Origin: Neisseria dumasiana
GTDB lineage: Bacteria > Pseudomonadota > Gammaproteobacteria > Burkholderiales > Neisseriaceae
Length of the DNA: 64,000 nt
Direction of reading: 5' to 3'
Assembly: GCF_022870885.1 (NCBI RefSeq)
Contig: NZ_CP091509.1
Span: 2,294,001-2,358,000, forward strand
The notes beneath the pieces were generated by a model. It was not told the origin of the DNA. It saw only the letters and a program-made list of their open reading frames with translations, and did no database searches. Position numbers and translations under genes: made by a program. This document shows, piece after piece, positions 52,948 through 61,079 of this stretch (positions within the stretch are counted from its first letter, which is position 1; every line of letters starts with the position of its first letter).

Positions 52948-54711
52948 ATGTCTATCGTATTGCACGGCGTAAGCGCAGGCAAAGGCATCGCCATCGGCCG
53001 CGCCCACCTGATTACACGCGGCATGAACGAAGTGCCGCAATATGATTTGGACGAAACGGAAGTGGCAGCGGAAACCGCACGCTTCGATGCCGCCGTCAAA
53101 GCCACCCGCAAAGAACTCGAACAGCTGCGCAGCGCCATTCCCGAAAACGCCCCCACCGAATTGGGTGCGTTTATTTCGCTGCACCTGATGCTGCTTACCG
53201 ATGTAACCCTTTCGCGCGAACCCGTCGATATTATCGAAGAGCAGCACATCAATGCCGAATGGGCATTGAAACTGCAAACCGACAAACTGGCCGCCCAATT
53301 CGACGAAATCGACGATGCCTACCTGCGCGCCCGCAAACAAGACATGCTGCAAGTCGTGGAACGCATCCACAACAATCTGGCCGGCCAAGGCAACGAACTT
53401 ACCCTCGACACCGACCTGCTCGAAGACACCGTGCTGGTAGCAAACGACATTTCCCCCGCCGACACCGTATTTTTCAAAGAACAGCGCGTTACCGCCTTCG
53501 TTACCGATGCCGGCGGCTCCACCAGCCATACCGCCATTCTCGGCCGCAGTCTCAACATTCCTTCCGTTATCGGCCTGCACAACGCCCGCAAACTCATCAG
53601 CGAAAACGAATGGGTGGTGGTAGACGGCATCAACGGCATTCTCATCATCAACCCCGATGAAACCGTGCTGGCCGAATACCGCGCACGCGCACGCGAATAC
53701 CGCGCACGCACCCGCGAACTGAACAAAATCAAAAAAACCGCCGCCACCACCGAAGACGGTGTCAATATCGAACTGCTCGCCAATATCGAATCGGCCGACG
53801 ACATCAAATCGGTACACAACATGGGTGCCGACGGCGTCGGCCTGTTCCGCAGCGAATTTCTCTATCTCAACCGCGACACCATGCCGTCTGAAGACGAGCA
53901 ATACGAGGTATACAGCCATTTCGTCAAAAAACTCAAAGGCAAAAGCCTGACCATCCGCACCGTAGATTTGGGCGTAGACAAAAACCCGCGCTGGTTCGGC
54001 CAAAACGGCACACCCAACGGCAGCACCAACCCCGCACTCGGCCTCACCGGCATCCGCCTGTGCTTGGCCGAACCGGTGATGTTCCGCACCCAAATGCGCG
54101 CCATCCTCCGCGCCGCCGTGCACGGCCCCGTTAAAATGATGTGGCCGATGATCACCTCTATCACCGAACTCAAACAATGCCTGATTCACCTCGAAACCGC
54201 CCAAAGGCAGCTTAGCGAGCGCGACGAACCTTTCGGCGAAATATCGGTCGGCTGCATGATCGAAATCCCCTCTGCGGCACTCACCGTAGGCAGCCTGCTC
54301 AAGCACGTCGATTTTATTTCCATCGGCACCAACGACCTGATCCAATACACTTTATCGGTTGACCGCGGCGACGATGCCGTCAGCTACCTTTACCAACCCG
54401 CACACCCCGCGGTGCTCAAACTCATCCAGCACGTCATCCGCACCGCCAACCGCATGGGCAAAACCGTGTCGGTGTGCGGCGAAATGGCCGGCGACACCAC
54501 CTTTACCCGCCTGCTGCTCGGCATGGGCTTACGCCGTTTTTCCATGAACACCAACAACCTGCTGTCGGTAAAAGACATCGTTTTACACAGCAACACCATG
54601 GATTTGGAAAACGAAACCGCCCGCCTGATGCGCAACGAAGACCCTGAAAAAGTGGAAAAACTTTTGAAAAACATGAATAAAGAAGAAGAGGCGGAAAATC
54701 TTGCCAAATAG
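52948..54711 (+). CDS. ptsI: PTS enzyme I (phosphoenolpyruvate-protein phosphotransferase)
   Basis: 587 residues. The active-site His194 lies in DAGGSTSHTAILGRSL. The PEP-binding domain carries GLFRSEFLYL and the signature DFISIGTNDLIQYTLSVDRG. It takes phosphate from PEP and passes it to HPr and then to EIIA. An Arg/Ala-rich stretch (EYRARAREYRARTRELNKI, about 245-263) links the domains. An ATGCCGTCTGAA DUS is translated as MPSE at 53881. A terminator at 54774-54808 follows. No sugar permease components are nearby. Confidence 0.96.
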   Translation: MSIVLHGVSAGKGIAIGRAHLITRGMNEVPQYDLDETEVAAETARFDAAVKATRKELEQLRSAIPENAPTELGAFISLHLMLLTDVTLSREPVDIIEEQHINAEWALKLQTDKLAAQFDEIDDAYLRARKQDMLQVVERIHNNLAGQGNELTLDTDLLEDTVLVANDISPADTVFFKEQRVTAFVTDAGGSTSHTAILGRSLNIPSVIGLHNARKLISENEWVVVDGINGILIINPDETVLAEYRARAREYRARTRELNKIKKTAATTEDGVNIELLANIESADDIKSVHNMGADGVGLFRSEFLYLNRDTMPSEDEQYEVYSHFVKKLKGKSLTIRTVDLGVDKNPRWFGQNGTPNGSTNPALGLTGIRLCLAEPVMFRTQMRAILRAAVHGPVKMMWPMITSITELKQCLIHLETAQRQLSERDEPFGEISVGCMIEIPSAALTVGSLLKHVDFISIGTNDLIQYTLSVDRGDDAVSYLYQPAHPAVLKLIQHVIRTANRMGKTVSVCGEMAGDTTFTRLLLGMGLRRFSMNTNNLLSVKDIVLHSNTMDLENETARLMRNEDPEKVEKLLKNMNKEEEAENLAK

Positions 54712-54773
54712 AGACCAATCAACTCACAGCCTTTTTGAGGCCGTCTGAAAAAGGCGACAACAAGCCGGCATAC

Positions 54774-54808
54774 AAAAAAACGGGCGGATCAATCATCCGC
54801 CCGTTTTC
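54774..54808. terminator. Rho-independent terminator after ptsI
   Basis: ACGGGCGGAT (54780-54789) pairs with ATCCGCCCGT (54795-54804), flanked by A7 and T4 so it can act in both directions (uspA converges). Confidence 0.88.
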
Positions 54809-54863
54809 ACATGCCAAATTCCAAGCAAACCGCTTTTAAAAAAGCCAAAATCCGGCTGCTTCA

Positions 54864-55316
54864 TCAATCTTCGTCTTTACGCCGCACCAGCAACACCGGA
54901 ATATCCGACTTACGCACCACACCTTCGGCAACCGATCCCATCAGCAAGTGCATCAAACCCGAAAAGCCGTGCGTACCCATCGCAATCAAGTCGCAACGCT
55001 CTATGCCGGCCTGCTCAATCAGCAGATCGGCAATCTTATCGCCCGCACTTTCCATAATCAGGCCATCATGCTCCACGCCCAGCCCGTCCAGCTCTTGCTT
55101 GGCACGCTCCAACACTTTCACCCCCGCTTCTTCCACCGCCTTGCGCACGGCAGCGGCATCGGTATATCCCGGCGCACCCCAATTGAATTGACCTAAGTCC
55201 ACCACATGCACAGCCAACACGACTGCACCAAGCTGCTTGGCCAGTTTGCCCGCTTCTTTCAAAGCATACAAAGAAGCCGTACTGTCATCTACGGGAACCA
55301 TAATACGTTGATACAT
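54864..55316 (-). CDS. Universal stress protein (UspA family)
   Basis: 150 residues from ATG 55316, preceded by GAGGAGGTTAGCG; the frame extends to 55397 without support. MYQRIMVPVDDSTASLYALK opens the fold, and MGTHGFSGLMHLLMGSVAEG has the G-x-x-G-(9)-G-S nucleotide-binding pattern (here HGFSGLMHLLMGSV). ATP-binding Usp proteins respond to stress or starvation; the specific role is unknown. It is monocistronic. Confidence 0.92.
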   Translation of the reverse strand: MYQRIMVPVDDSTASLYALKEAGKLAKQLGAVVLAVHVVDLGQFNWGAPGYTDAAAVRKAVEEAGVKVLERAKQELDGLGVEHDGLIMESAGDKIADLLIEQAGIERCDLIAMGTHGFSGLMHLLMGSVAEGVVRKSDIPVLLVRRKDED

Positions 55317-55530
55317 CGCTAACCTCCTCGGATTGTGGAAAAACGCTGTTGTTTTGCGGCATGAAACCTTTATAACATACTGACCTGCGCCAAGCATTTA
55401 AGTTGCGCCGTTTTTGCTTTATTTATTGTTTTGTATCAAATCTGCACAAGTTTGTTCAAACCTGCTTGCCAAGCGGTTTTTCAAAGCAGGGCAACCTGAA
55501 ACTTTGCGCCCAAAATTATAGGGAAGTGCC

Positions 55531-55617
55531 AGGCACAGCAGAGCGAGCGCAGACTATCATATAGCCAAGCACACAGCGCAAAAATCCGCAGGCAGATAGG
55601 TTTTTATAAAAGTCTCA
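55531..55617. repeat. GAGACCTTTGC palindromic repeat, truncated copy
   Basis: CACAGCAGAGCGAGCGCAGAC followed by TATCATATAGCCAAGC matches the central part of the 56159-56301 copy, and the element ends AAAAGTCTC. The left terminus is missing. Confidence 0.5.
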
Positions 55618-55626
55618 GGCCGTCTC

Positions 55627-55677
55627 AGGCCGTCTGAATACAACAAAAGCCGTACCGAACATACGTTCAGACGGCCT
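55627..55677. terminator. DUS-pair hairpin downstream of yggX
   Basis: AGGCCGTCTGAA (55627-55638) pairs with TTCAGACGGCCT (55666-55677). Located 23 bases after the yggX stop codon on the minus strand. Confidence 0.65.
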
Positions 55678-55700
55678 TTCGGATACTTCTGCCGCAAACA

Positions 55701-55970
55701 TTATTCTTGCGGCACATAACCCTGCACTTGGTCGGCACCCTCGCCGAAAAAATAATTTTCCATCTGCTGCGCCAAATACTCGCGCGCGCGCGGGTCGGCC
55801 AAACTCAAACGGTTTTCATTAATCAACATCGTTTGATGGCGCGTCCAAGCGTCCCACGCTTCTTGCGACACATTTTCAAAAATACGCTTACCCAAAGCAT
55901 TGGGCAGCGGCGCAAATTTCATACCGGGGGCTTCCTTGCCCAACTTGATGCAGTGAACCATACGAGTCAT
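55701..55970 (-). CDS. yggX: Fe(II) trafficking protein YggX
   Basis: 89 residues. It opens [20 protein letters not shown] with a single Cys near position 7, then [20 protein letters not shown] and [20 protein letters not shown], the well-conserved YggX core. It protects iron-sulfur clusters from oxidation and may help trafficking of ferrous iron. The length is normal. The start is the first of two nearby ATGs. Confidence 0.94.
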   Translation of the reverse strand: MTRMVHCIKLGKEAPGMKFAPLPNALGKRIFENVSQEAWDAWTRHQTMLINENRLSLADPRAREYLAQQMENYFFGEGADQVQGYVPQE

Positions 55971-56321
55971 ATCGGTTTCCTTGATTCCAATGTTTCAGAC
56001 GGCCCCGATTGTAGCCGAGCCAAATAGGTTTGTATATCGCACCCCGCCCAAACCGTCTGCAACGAAGTTTGAAAAAATTGCGGTAAAATACGCCGACAGT
56101 CTCAAACATCCCGAATCCGGCCGCAACACAGCCGCCACCCGGTGTTGAGTATACATACAGAAACCTTTGCCAAACCCTCGAATGTGGATGCAGTTCAAGG
56201 CGCAGCCGCGCAGCGGGTGCAGCACATCATACAAATAAGTAAACAAGCTGGCGGCGCACAACATAGAAATGCGCCGCAGACGAAAGTTCTGTAAAGGTCT
56301 CATACAGTATAAGGAACAACC
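55971..56321. other. Divergent region yggX / Nif3-like gene
   Basis: About 350 bases with a DUS (about 55994), a complete GAGACCTTTGC repeat (56159-56301) and the ribosome-binding site of the Nif3-like gene (AAGGAACAACC). The promoter of the Nif3-like gene must be within or beside the repeat. Confidence 0.5.
56159..56301. repeat. GAGACCTTTGC palindromic repeat, complete copy
   Basis: 143 bp, opening AGAAACCTTTGC and closing GTAAAGGTCTC. It contains ATGTGGATGCAGTTCAAGGC, GCAGCGGGTGCAGCAC and GAAATGCGCCGCAGACG. This is the inverse of the 47150-47287 copy along its length. It lies 20 bases before the Nif3-like ATG, so it would be transcribed as its leader if the promoter is upstream. Confidence 0.75.
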
Positions 56322-57074
56322 ATGACACACTCGCGCCGCACCATTCTCGACTGGTGCGATGAAACCCTGCAAACCGATTTATTCAAAGACTACACCCCCA
56401 ACGGCCTGCAAATCGAAGGCCGCAGCGAAATCCGCAAAATCGTTACCGCCGTTACCGCCAGCCGCGCAGCCTGCGACTACGCCGTCAAACAGCAGGCAGA
56501 CATGCTGCTGGTGCACCACGGCATGTTTTGGAAAAGCGAACCCGCCACCATTACCGGCTGGAAAAAAGACCGCATCGCCACCCTGCTCAAACACGAAATC
56601 AACATGGCAGGCTACCATCTGCCGCTCGATGCCCACCCCGAACTGGGCAACAACGCCCGTTTGGCCAAACTTATGGACTGGACGACCGAACGCCGCTTCG
56701 GCGAACAAAACCTGTTAAATGCAGGCCGTCTGAACACACCCAAAACACTCGGCGAACTCAGCGCAAAGCTGCATCAGAAACTCGGTCGCAAACCCGTTGC
56801 CATAGGCGATGAAACCCGCATCATCGAAAACATCGTTTGGTGCACGGGCGGCGCACAGGGCTTTTTTCAGACGGCCATAGACGAAGGTGCCGACGCCTAC
56901 ATTACCGGAGAAATTTCAGAAGCACAGTTTCATCTGGCCAACGAAACCGGCACCGCGTTCATCAGTGCCGGACACCACGCCACCGAGCGTTACGGCATAC
57001 AGGCTCTGGGAGAAGCCATAGCCGCAACATTCGGTATCGAAACCGTATTTTTTGACGAACAAAACCCCGCATAA
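56322..57074 (+). CDS. Nif3-like dinuclear metal centre protein (YbgI family)
   Basis: 250 residues. It opens MTHSRRTILDWCDETLQTDL, then YTPNGLQIEGR. LLVHHGMFW carries the first metal His pair, DAHPELGNNARLAKLM follows, and GHHATERYGIQALGE near the end has the C-terminal metal motif. Members are hexameric with two metal ions; E. coli YbgI is linked to cell-surface or repair functions but the reaction is unclear. It lies upstream of petA with a 120-base gap, so it may share neighbourhood only. Confidence 0.9.
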   Translation: MTHSRRTILDWCDETLQTDLFKDYTPNGLQIEGRSEIRKIVTAVTASRAACDYAVKQQADMLLVHHGMFWKSEPATITGWKKDRIATLLKHEINMAGYHLPLDAHPELGNNARLAKLMDWTTERRFGEQNLLNAGRLNTPKTLGELSAKLHQKLGRKPVAIGDETRIIENIVWCTGGAQGFFQTAIDEGADAYITGEISEAQFHLANETGTAFISAGHHATERYGIQALGEAIAATFGIETVFFDEQNPA

Positions 57075-57196
57075 AATCAAAAAATACTCCAAAATTTTTA
57101 CCTTATTTTAAATAACTCTTTAAGTATCCCCATAAAATCAGGTAGAATTAAAGAGTTTAATGGCTCGGTATTCCCCCTAATTAGGATGACTGAATA

Positions 57197-57781
57197 ATGG
57201 AAAATCAAGAAATCAATCAAAGCCGCCGCCGCTTTCTGACGCTGGCGACCGCCGGTGCGGGCGGAGTGGCCGCTTTAGGCGTAGCCACACCGTTTCTTGC
57301 CAGCTTTTTCCCATCGGAAAAAGCCAAGGCAGCCGGTGCGCCGGTTGAAGTGGATGTCAGCAAAATCGAAGCCGGTCAGTTGGTTACAGCTGAATGGCAA
57401 GGCAAACCCATTTGGGTGCTGAACCGCACCGAAAAGCAGCAGAAAGATTTGGCCTCACTCAACGGCGCAGTAGCCGACCCCAATTCCGAAGTAGAACAGC
57501 AGCCCGAATACTGCAAAAACGAAATGCGCTCCATCAAGCCCAATATTTTCGTTGCCATCGGCATCTGCACGCACTTGGGCTGCTCGCCCACTTTCCGCCC
57601 CGACGTTGCTCCGGCCGACTTGGGCGCAGATTGGAAAGGCGGTTTCTTCTGCCCGTGCCACGGTTCCAAATTCGACTTGGCAGGCCGCGTATATAAAGGC
57701 GTACCCGCACCTACCAACCTGATTATTCCGCCCTACAAATACCTGAGCGACACCACCATTTTGGTAGGCGACGACAAATAA
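57197..57781 (+). CDS. petA: Ubiquinol-cytochrome c reductase iron-sulfur (Rieske) subunit
   Basis: 194 residues. The N-terminus has a twin-arginine motif (QSRRRFLTLATAG) before one membrane helix (about 17-40), so export by Tat with retention of the helix is expected. The Rieske cluster ligands are Cys124 and His126 in CTHLGC and Cys152 and His155 in CPCH; Cys129 and Cys154 form the disulfide. It passes electrons from quinol to cytochrome c1. It starts the petABC operon after TTAGGATGACTGAATA. Confidence 0.96.
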   Translation: MENQEINQSRRRFLTLATAGAGGVAALGVATPFLASFFPSEKAKAAGAPVEVDVSKIEAGQLVTAEWQGKPIWVLNRTEKQQKDLASLNGAVADPNSEVEQQPEYCKNEMRSIKPNIFVAIGICTHLGCSPTFRPDVAPADLGADWKGGFFCPCHGSKFDLAGRVYKGVPAPTNLIIPPYKYLSDTTILVGDDK

Positions 57782-57792
57782 AGGGACTTATC

Positions 57793-59142
57793 ATGGCAAA
57801 CCAAACCAATAATGAAAATAAATCATTGTTAGGCTGGGTGGACGCACGTTTCCCTTTGTCTAAAATGATGAAAGAGCACGTAACCGAGTATTACGCGCCC
57901 AAAAACTTCAACTTCTGGTATTTCTTCGGCTCGCTGGCCATGCTGGTACTGGTGATTCAAATCGTCAGCGGTATTTTCCTGACTATGAATTACAAGCCCG
58001 ACGGCAACCTGAACTCATACCACCTGCCCGCCGCCTTTACCGCCGTAGAATACATCATGCGCGACGTATCGGGCGGCTGGATTATCCGCTACATGCACTC
58101 CACCGGCGCATCCATGTTCTTCGTTGTGGTCTATCTGCACATGTTCCGCGGCCTGATCTACGGCTCATTCAAAAAACCGCGCGAATTGGTGTGGGTATTC
58201 GGCTCGTTGATTTTCTTGGCTTTGATGGCAGAAGCATTTATGGGTTATCTGCTGCCTTGGGGTCAAATGTCGTTCTGGGGCGCACAGGTAATTATTAACC
58301 TGTTTGCCGCCATTCCCGTTATCGGCCCCGATTTATCCACTTGGATCCGAGGCGACTTCAACGTATCCGACGTTACCTTGAACCGTTTCTTCGCTCTGCA
58401 CGTTATCGCCGTACCACTGGTATTGGTCGGCTTGGTGGTTGCCCACCTGATTGCCCTGCACGAAGTAGGCTCCAACAACCCCGACGGCGTAGAAATCAAA
58501 AAACTCAAAGACGAAAACGGTATTCCGTTAGACGGCATTCCGTTCCATCCTTACTACACCGTTAAAGATATTTTGGGCGTAGTGGTATTCCTGATCGTAT
58601 TCTGTGCCATCATGTTCTTCGCTCCCGAAGGCGGCGGTTACTTCTTGGAAGCACCCAACTTCGACCCGGCAAACCCCCTGAAAACACCTGCGCACATCGC
58701 GCCGGTATGGTATTTCACACCGTTCTACGCTATTTTGCGCGCGATTCCTTCGTTCTTCGGCACACAGGTTTGGGGCGTACTCGGCATGGGCGCAGCGGTT
58801 GTATTGATTGCCTTGCTGCCGTGGCTTGACCGCTCTCCGGTGAAATCCATCCGCTACCGCGGCCCAATTTTCAAAACCATGTTGGTATTGTTCATCATTT
58901 CCTTCATCGGCTTGGGCATTTTGGGTGCATTGGTAGCCACCGACACCCGCACCATCGTGGCTCGTATTCTGTCTTTCATTTACTTTGCATTCTTCTTGGG
59001 TATGCCGTTCTACACCAAAATGGACAAAGACCGCCCTGTTCCGGAGCGTGTCACCATGGGTACCAGCAAACAAAAACTGATGTTCTTTGTTTACGTGGCG
59101 ATTACCGTGGTAGGTGCATACTTGTTTGCAACCAACATTTAA
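57793..59142 (+). CDS. petB: Cytochrome b of the bc1 complex
   Basis: 449 residues with about eight or nine hydrophobic segments. WIIRYMHSTGASMFFVVVYL and MHFRGLIYGS-like text carry heme-ligand His residues; LPWGQMSFWGAQVI is the quinol-oxidation (Qo) motif, and HPYYTVKDILGV plus APEGGGYFLEAPNFDPANPL are typical of the C-terminal half, here fused as in other proteobacteria. It forms the quinol-oxidising core. The stop codon overlaps the next ATG (TAATG), but petC's likely start is 15 bases later. Confidence 0.96.
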   Translation: MANQTNNENKSLLGWVDARFPLSKMMKEHVTEYYAPKNFNFWYFFGSLAMLVLVIQIVSGIFLTMNYKPDGNLNSYHLPAAFTAVEYIMRDVSGGWIIRYMHSTGASMFFVVVYLHMFRGLIYGSFKKPRELVWVFGSLIFLALMAEAFMGYLLPWGQMSFWGAQVIINLFAAIPVIGPDLSTWIRGDFNVSDVTLNRFFALHVIAVPLVLVGLVVAHLIALHEVGSNNPDGVEIKKLKDENGIPLDGIPFHPYYTVKDILGVVVFLIVFCAIMFFAPEGGGYFLEAPNFDPANPLKTPAHIAPVWYFTPFYAILRAIPSFFGTQVWGVLGMGAAVVLIALLPWLDRSPVKSIRYRGPIFKTMLVLFIISFIGLGILGALVATDTRTIVARILSFIYFAFFLGMPFYTKMDKDRPVPERVTMGTSKQKLMFFVYVAITVVGAYLFATNI

Positions 59143-59156
59143 TGAGGGCAGTGAAA

Positions 59157-59945
59157 ATGAACAAAACACTGAAAAACTGGTTCGCTGCCTTATTGCTGGC
59201 AGCACCGATCAGTATGGCCGCAGCAGCAGGCGGTGGCGGCCACTATGAAAAAGTAGACATTGATTTGCGCGACCAAGTCAGCCTGCAACGCGGTGCCCAA
59301 ATCTTTACCAACTACTGCTTATCGTGCCACTCTGCTACCGGCATGCGCTTTAACCGTTTGCAAGATATCGGCTTGAGCGAAGAGGAAATCAAGAAAAACT
59401 TGATGTTCACTACCGACAAAGTAGGCGACGTGATGCAGTCGGCCATGAATCCTAAAGACGGCGCAAAATGGTTTGGTGCTGAACCGCCCGATTTGACCCT
59501 GATTGCCCGTTCACGTGGTGCCGATTACCTGTATGCCTACATGCGCGGCTTCTATAAAGACCCGACCCGCCCTACCGGCTGGAACAACACCGTGTTTGAT
59601 AAAGTAGGTATGCCGCATCCGCTGTGGCAACAACAAGGCGTACAGGCCGTCGAGTTGGATGCAAAAGGCCAACCGGTCATGGTAAAAGACGAACACGGCA
59701 ACATGGTTCCCAAACTTTATTGGGAATCTACCGGTCTGCAAACCCGCCGTTTGGCCAACGGAAAAGTCATTACCAAAGAATATGACGAATATGCCCGCGA
59801 TTTGGTGAACTATCTGGTTTACATGGGCGAACCTGCCCAGTTGCAACGCAAACGCACGGGTTATATCGTGATGATTTTCTTGCTGGCAGTGATGTTGCCT
59901 TTGGCTTACTTCCTGAAAAAAGAATACTGGAAAGACGTTCATTAA
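59157..59945 (+). CDS. petC: Cytochrome c1
   Basis: 262 residues from ATG 59157 (the ATG at 59142 overlaps the petB stop codon but does not look like a signal peptide start). A signal peptide (MNKTLKNWFAALLLAAPISM, then AAAA) precedes the heme site CLSCH (Cys54, Cys57, His58). MQSAMNPKDGAKWFGAEPPD contains the likely Met axial ligand region. A C-terminal membrane helix (about 238-255) anchors it. It delivers electrons from the Rieske protein to soluble cytochrome. A terminator at 59963-59994 ends petABC. Confidence 0.96.
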   Translation: MNKTLKNWFAALLLAAPISMAAAAGGGGHYEKVDIDLRDQVSLQRGAQIFTNYCLSCHSATGMRFNRLQDIGLSEEEIKKNLMFTTDKVGDVMQSAMNPKDGAKWFGAEPPDLTLIARSRGADYLYAYMRGFYKDPTRPTGWNNTVFDKVGMPHPLWQQQGVQAVELDAKGQPVMVKDEHGNMVPKLYWESTGLQTRRLANGKVITKEYDEYARDLVNYLVYMGEPAQLQRKRTGYIVMIFLLAVMLPLAYFLKKEYWKDVH

Positions 59946-59962
59946 TCTCTTTTCCGCACATG

Positions 59963-59994
59963 AAAAGGCAAAACCCATTGGTTTTGCCTTTTTT
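59963..59994 (+). terminator. Rho-independent terminator after petABC
   Basis: AAAAGGCAAAACC pairs with GGTTTTGCCTTTT, followed by TTTT. Confidence 0.9.
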
Positions 59995-60252
59995 ATTTTT
60001 CGCCCGCAATCAAGATTGCCAACATAAAAAGACCTTTGCAAAACAGCCGTCTGCGGCTTGCTGCCTTGCATTAAAAATATATTGATAGACTATGCCCAAC
60101 ATATCTCAAAAAAACAGAAACATTCCGGTTTATCCACAGCAGATTCCCAACAAAAAATTTTTCCAACCGTTTTGTTCGGCACGGCTTGAATAAGCTTTCA
60201 GACGGCCTTATATAAAGCACCATTCACATCTTATCTATACAGGATAATCCAC
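59995..60252. other. Region upstream of grpE
   Basis: About 260 bases containing a Correia-like remnant (60053-60093), a GACCTTTGCAAAAC fragment of the other repeat family at about 60031 and a DUS at about 60198. The grpE promoter is presumably in 60110-60230; no strong heat-shock promoter was identified. Confidence 0.4.
60053..60093. repeat. Correia-like element remnant (one end, inverted)
   Basis: GCGGCTTGCTGCCTTG, then ATTAAAAATATATTGATAGACTAT, is the reverse complement form of the left end of the element at 36925 (TATAGCAAATAAACTT...TGATACAAGGCAGCAAGCCGC). Only the end is present. Confidence 0.55.
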
Positions 60253-60822
60253 ATGAGCGAACACAACCCCGTTACAGAAACAGAAGAAGCAGTAGAATCG
60301 GTTGAAACCATTGAAACTGAAACCGAGCAAACAGAAGAAGTGCAGGAAAAACCTTCTTACGAAGATTTGGAAGCCAAAATCGCCGAACTTGAAAGCACCC
60401 TCAAAAACGAACAGCTGCGCGGTTTGGCCAACGAACAAAATTTGCGCCGCCGCCATCAGGAAGAGCTGCAAGCCGCACACAAATTTGCAGGTCAGAAATT
60501 TGCTTCCGAAATGCTGCCGGTTAAAGATTATCTGGAAATGGCCCTACTCGACCAAAGCGGTAATTTCGACGCCTTGAAAATGGGCGTACAGATGACTTTG
60601 AACGAGCTGAATAAAGCATTCGAGCATACCCAAATTACCGAAATCAATCCCCAACCGGGTGAAAAACTCGATCCCCACCACCACCAAGCCATGCAGATGG
60701 TGGAAAGCGAACAAGAACCAAATACCATTGTGAGCGTTATGAAAAAAGGCTACCAACTTGCCGACCGCGTGTTGCGCCCTGCCATGGTTACGGTTGCCCA
60801 AAATAAAGGCAACGAGAACTGA
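60253..60822 (+). CDS. grpE: Nucleotide-exchange factor GrpE
   Basis: 189 residues. An acidic N-terminus (about 1-45, Glu/Thr-rich) precedes a long helix (about 46-95, with RGLANEQNLRRRHQEELQAA) and the C-terminal beta domain (about 135-189), ending VLRPAMVTVAQNKGNEN, the family's hallmark. It speeds ADP release from DnaK. It precedes dnaK by about 260 bases with a DUS hairpin between, so the two are adjacent but probably not a single simple transcript. The ATG follows AGGATAATCCAC. Confidence 0.95.
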   Translation: MSEHNPVTETEEAVESVETIETETEQTEEVQEKPSYEDLEAKIAELESTLKNEQLRGLANEQNLRRRHQEELQAAHKFAGQKFASEMLPVKDYLEMALLDQSGNFDALKMGVQMTLNELNKAFEHTQITEINPQPGEKLDPHHHQAMQMVESEQEPNTIVSVMKKGYQLADRVLRPAMVTVAQNKGNEN

Positions 60823-60839
60823 TTATTTGCATGGCACAT

Positions 60840-60879
60840 GTTTTCAGACGGCCTGCATCAATACAGGCCGTCTGAAAAC
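60840..60879. terminator. DUS-pair terminator after grpE
   Basis: GTTTTCAGACGGCCTG (60840-60855) pairs with CAGGCCGTCTGAAAAC (60864-60879), an exact 16-bp stem with an 8-base loop. Confidence 0.78.
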
Positions 60880-60952
60880 ATTATCTGTGGATAAGTAAAT
60901 CAAGCACTTGAATTAAAAATAATTATTTAGCCAAAAAAATTAAACGGCAACA

Positions 60953-60983
60953 CTTGAAAAGTGAAAAATCCGCCTTATTTACG
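60953..60983 (+). promoter_or_regulatory. Possible heat-shock (sigma-32) promoter of dnaK
   Basis: CTTGAAAA at 60953-60960 matches the -35 consensus of sigma-32 promoters, and CGCCTTATTTA at about 60971 is a partial match to the -10 CCCCATNT with a spacing of 12-13 bases. The second element is imperfect, so this is tentative. It is the best candidate in the 260 bases before dnaK. Confidence 0.4.
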
Positions 60984-61079
60984 AATCCGACAGGGGAAAG
61001 ATTCCCCACCAAGTTTAAGTTTCAAACATTATTCTATTTGATCTATTTGAATTGAAAAAATTTCTAAGGAGCAAAACAT

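Larger units (their letters stand above)
55317..55700. other. Repeat-bearing intergenic region
   Basis: About 380 bases: AT-rich leader of the uspA gene, a 5'-truncated GAGACCTTTGC-family repeat at 55531-55617, and a DUS pair at 55627-55677. No gene. Confidence 0.5.

Noticed and set aside
52918..54345. Long open frame (475 codons) on the - strand
   Set aside because: Antisense to ptsI, rich in Gly, Val and Phe, with no recognisable domain.
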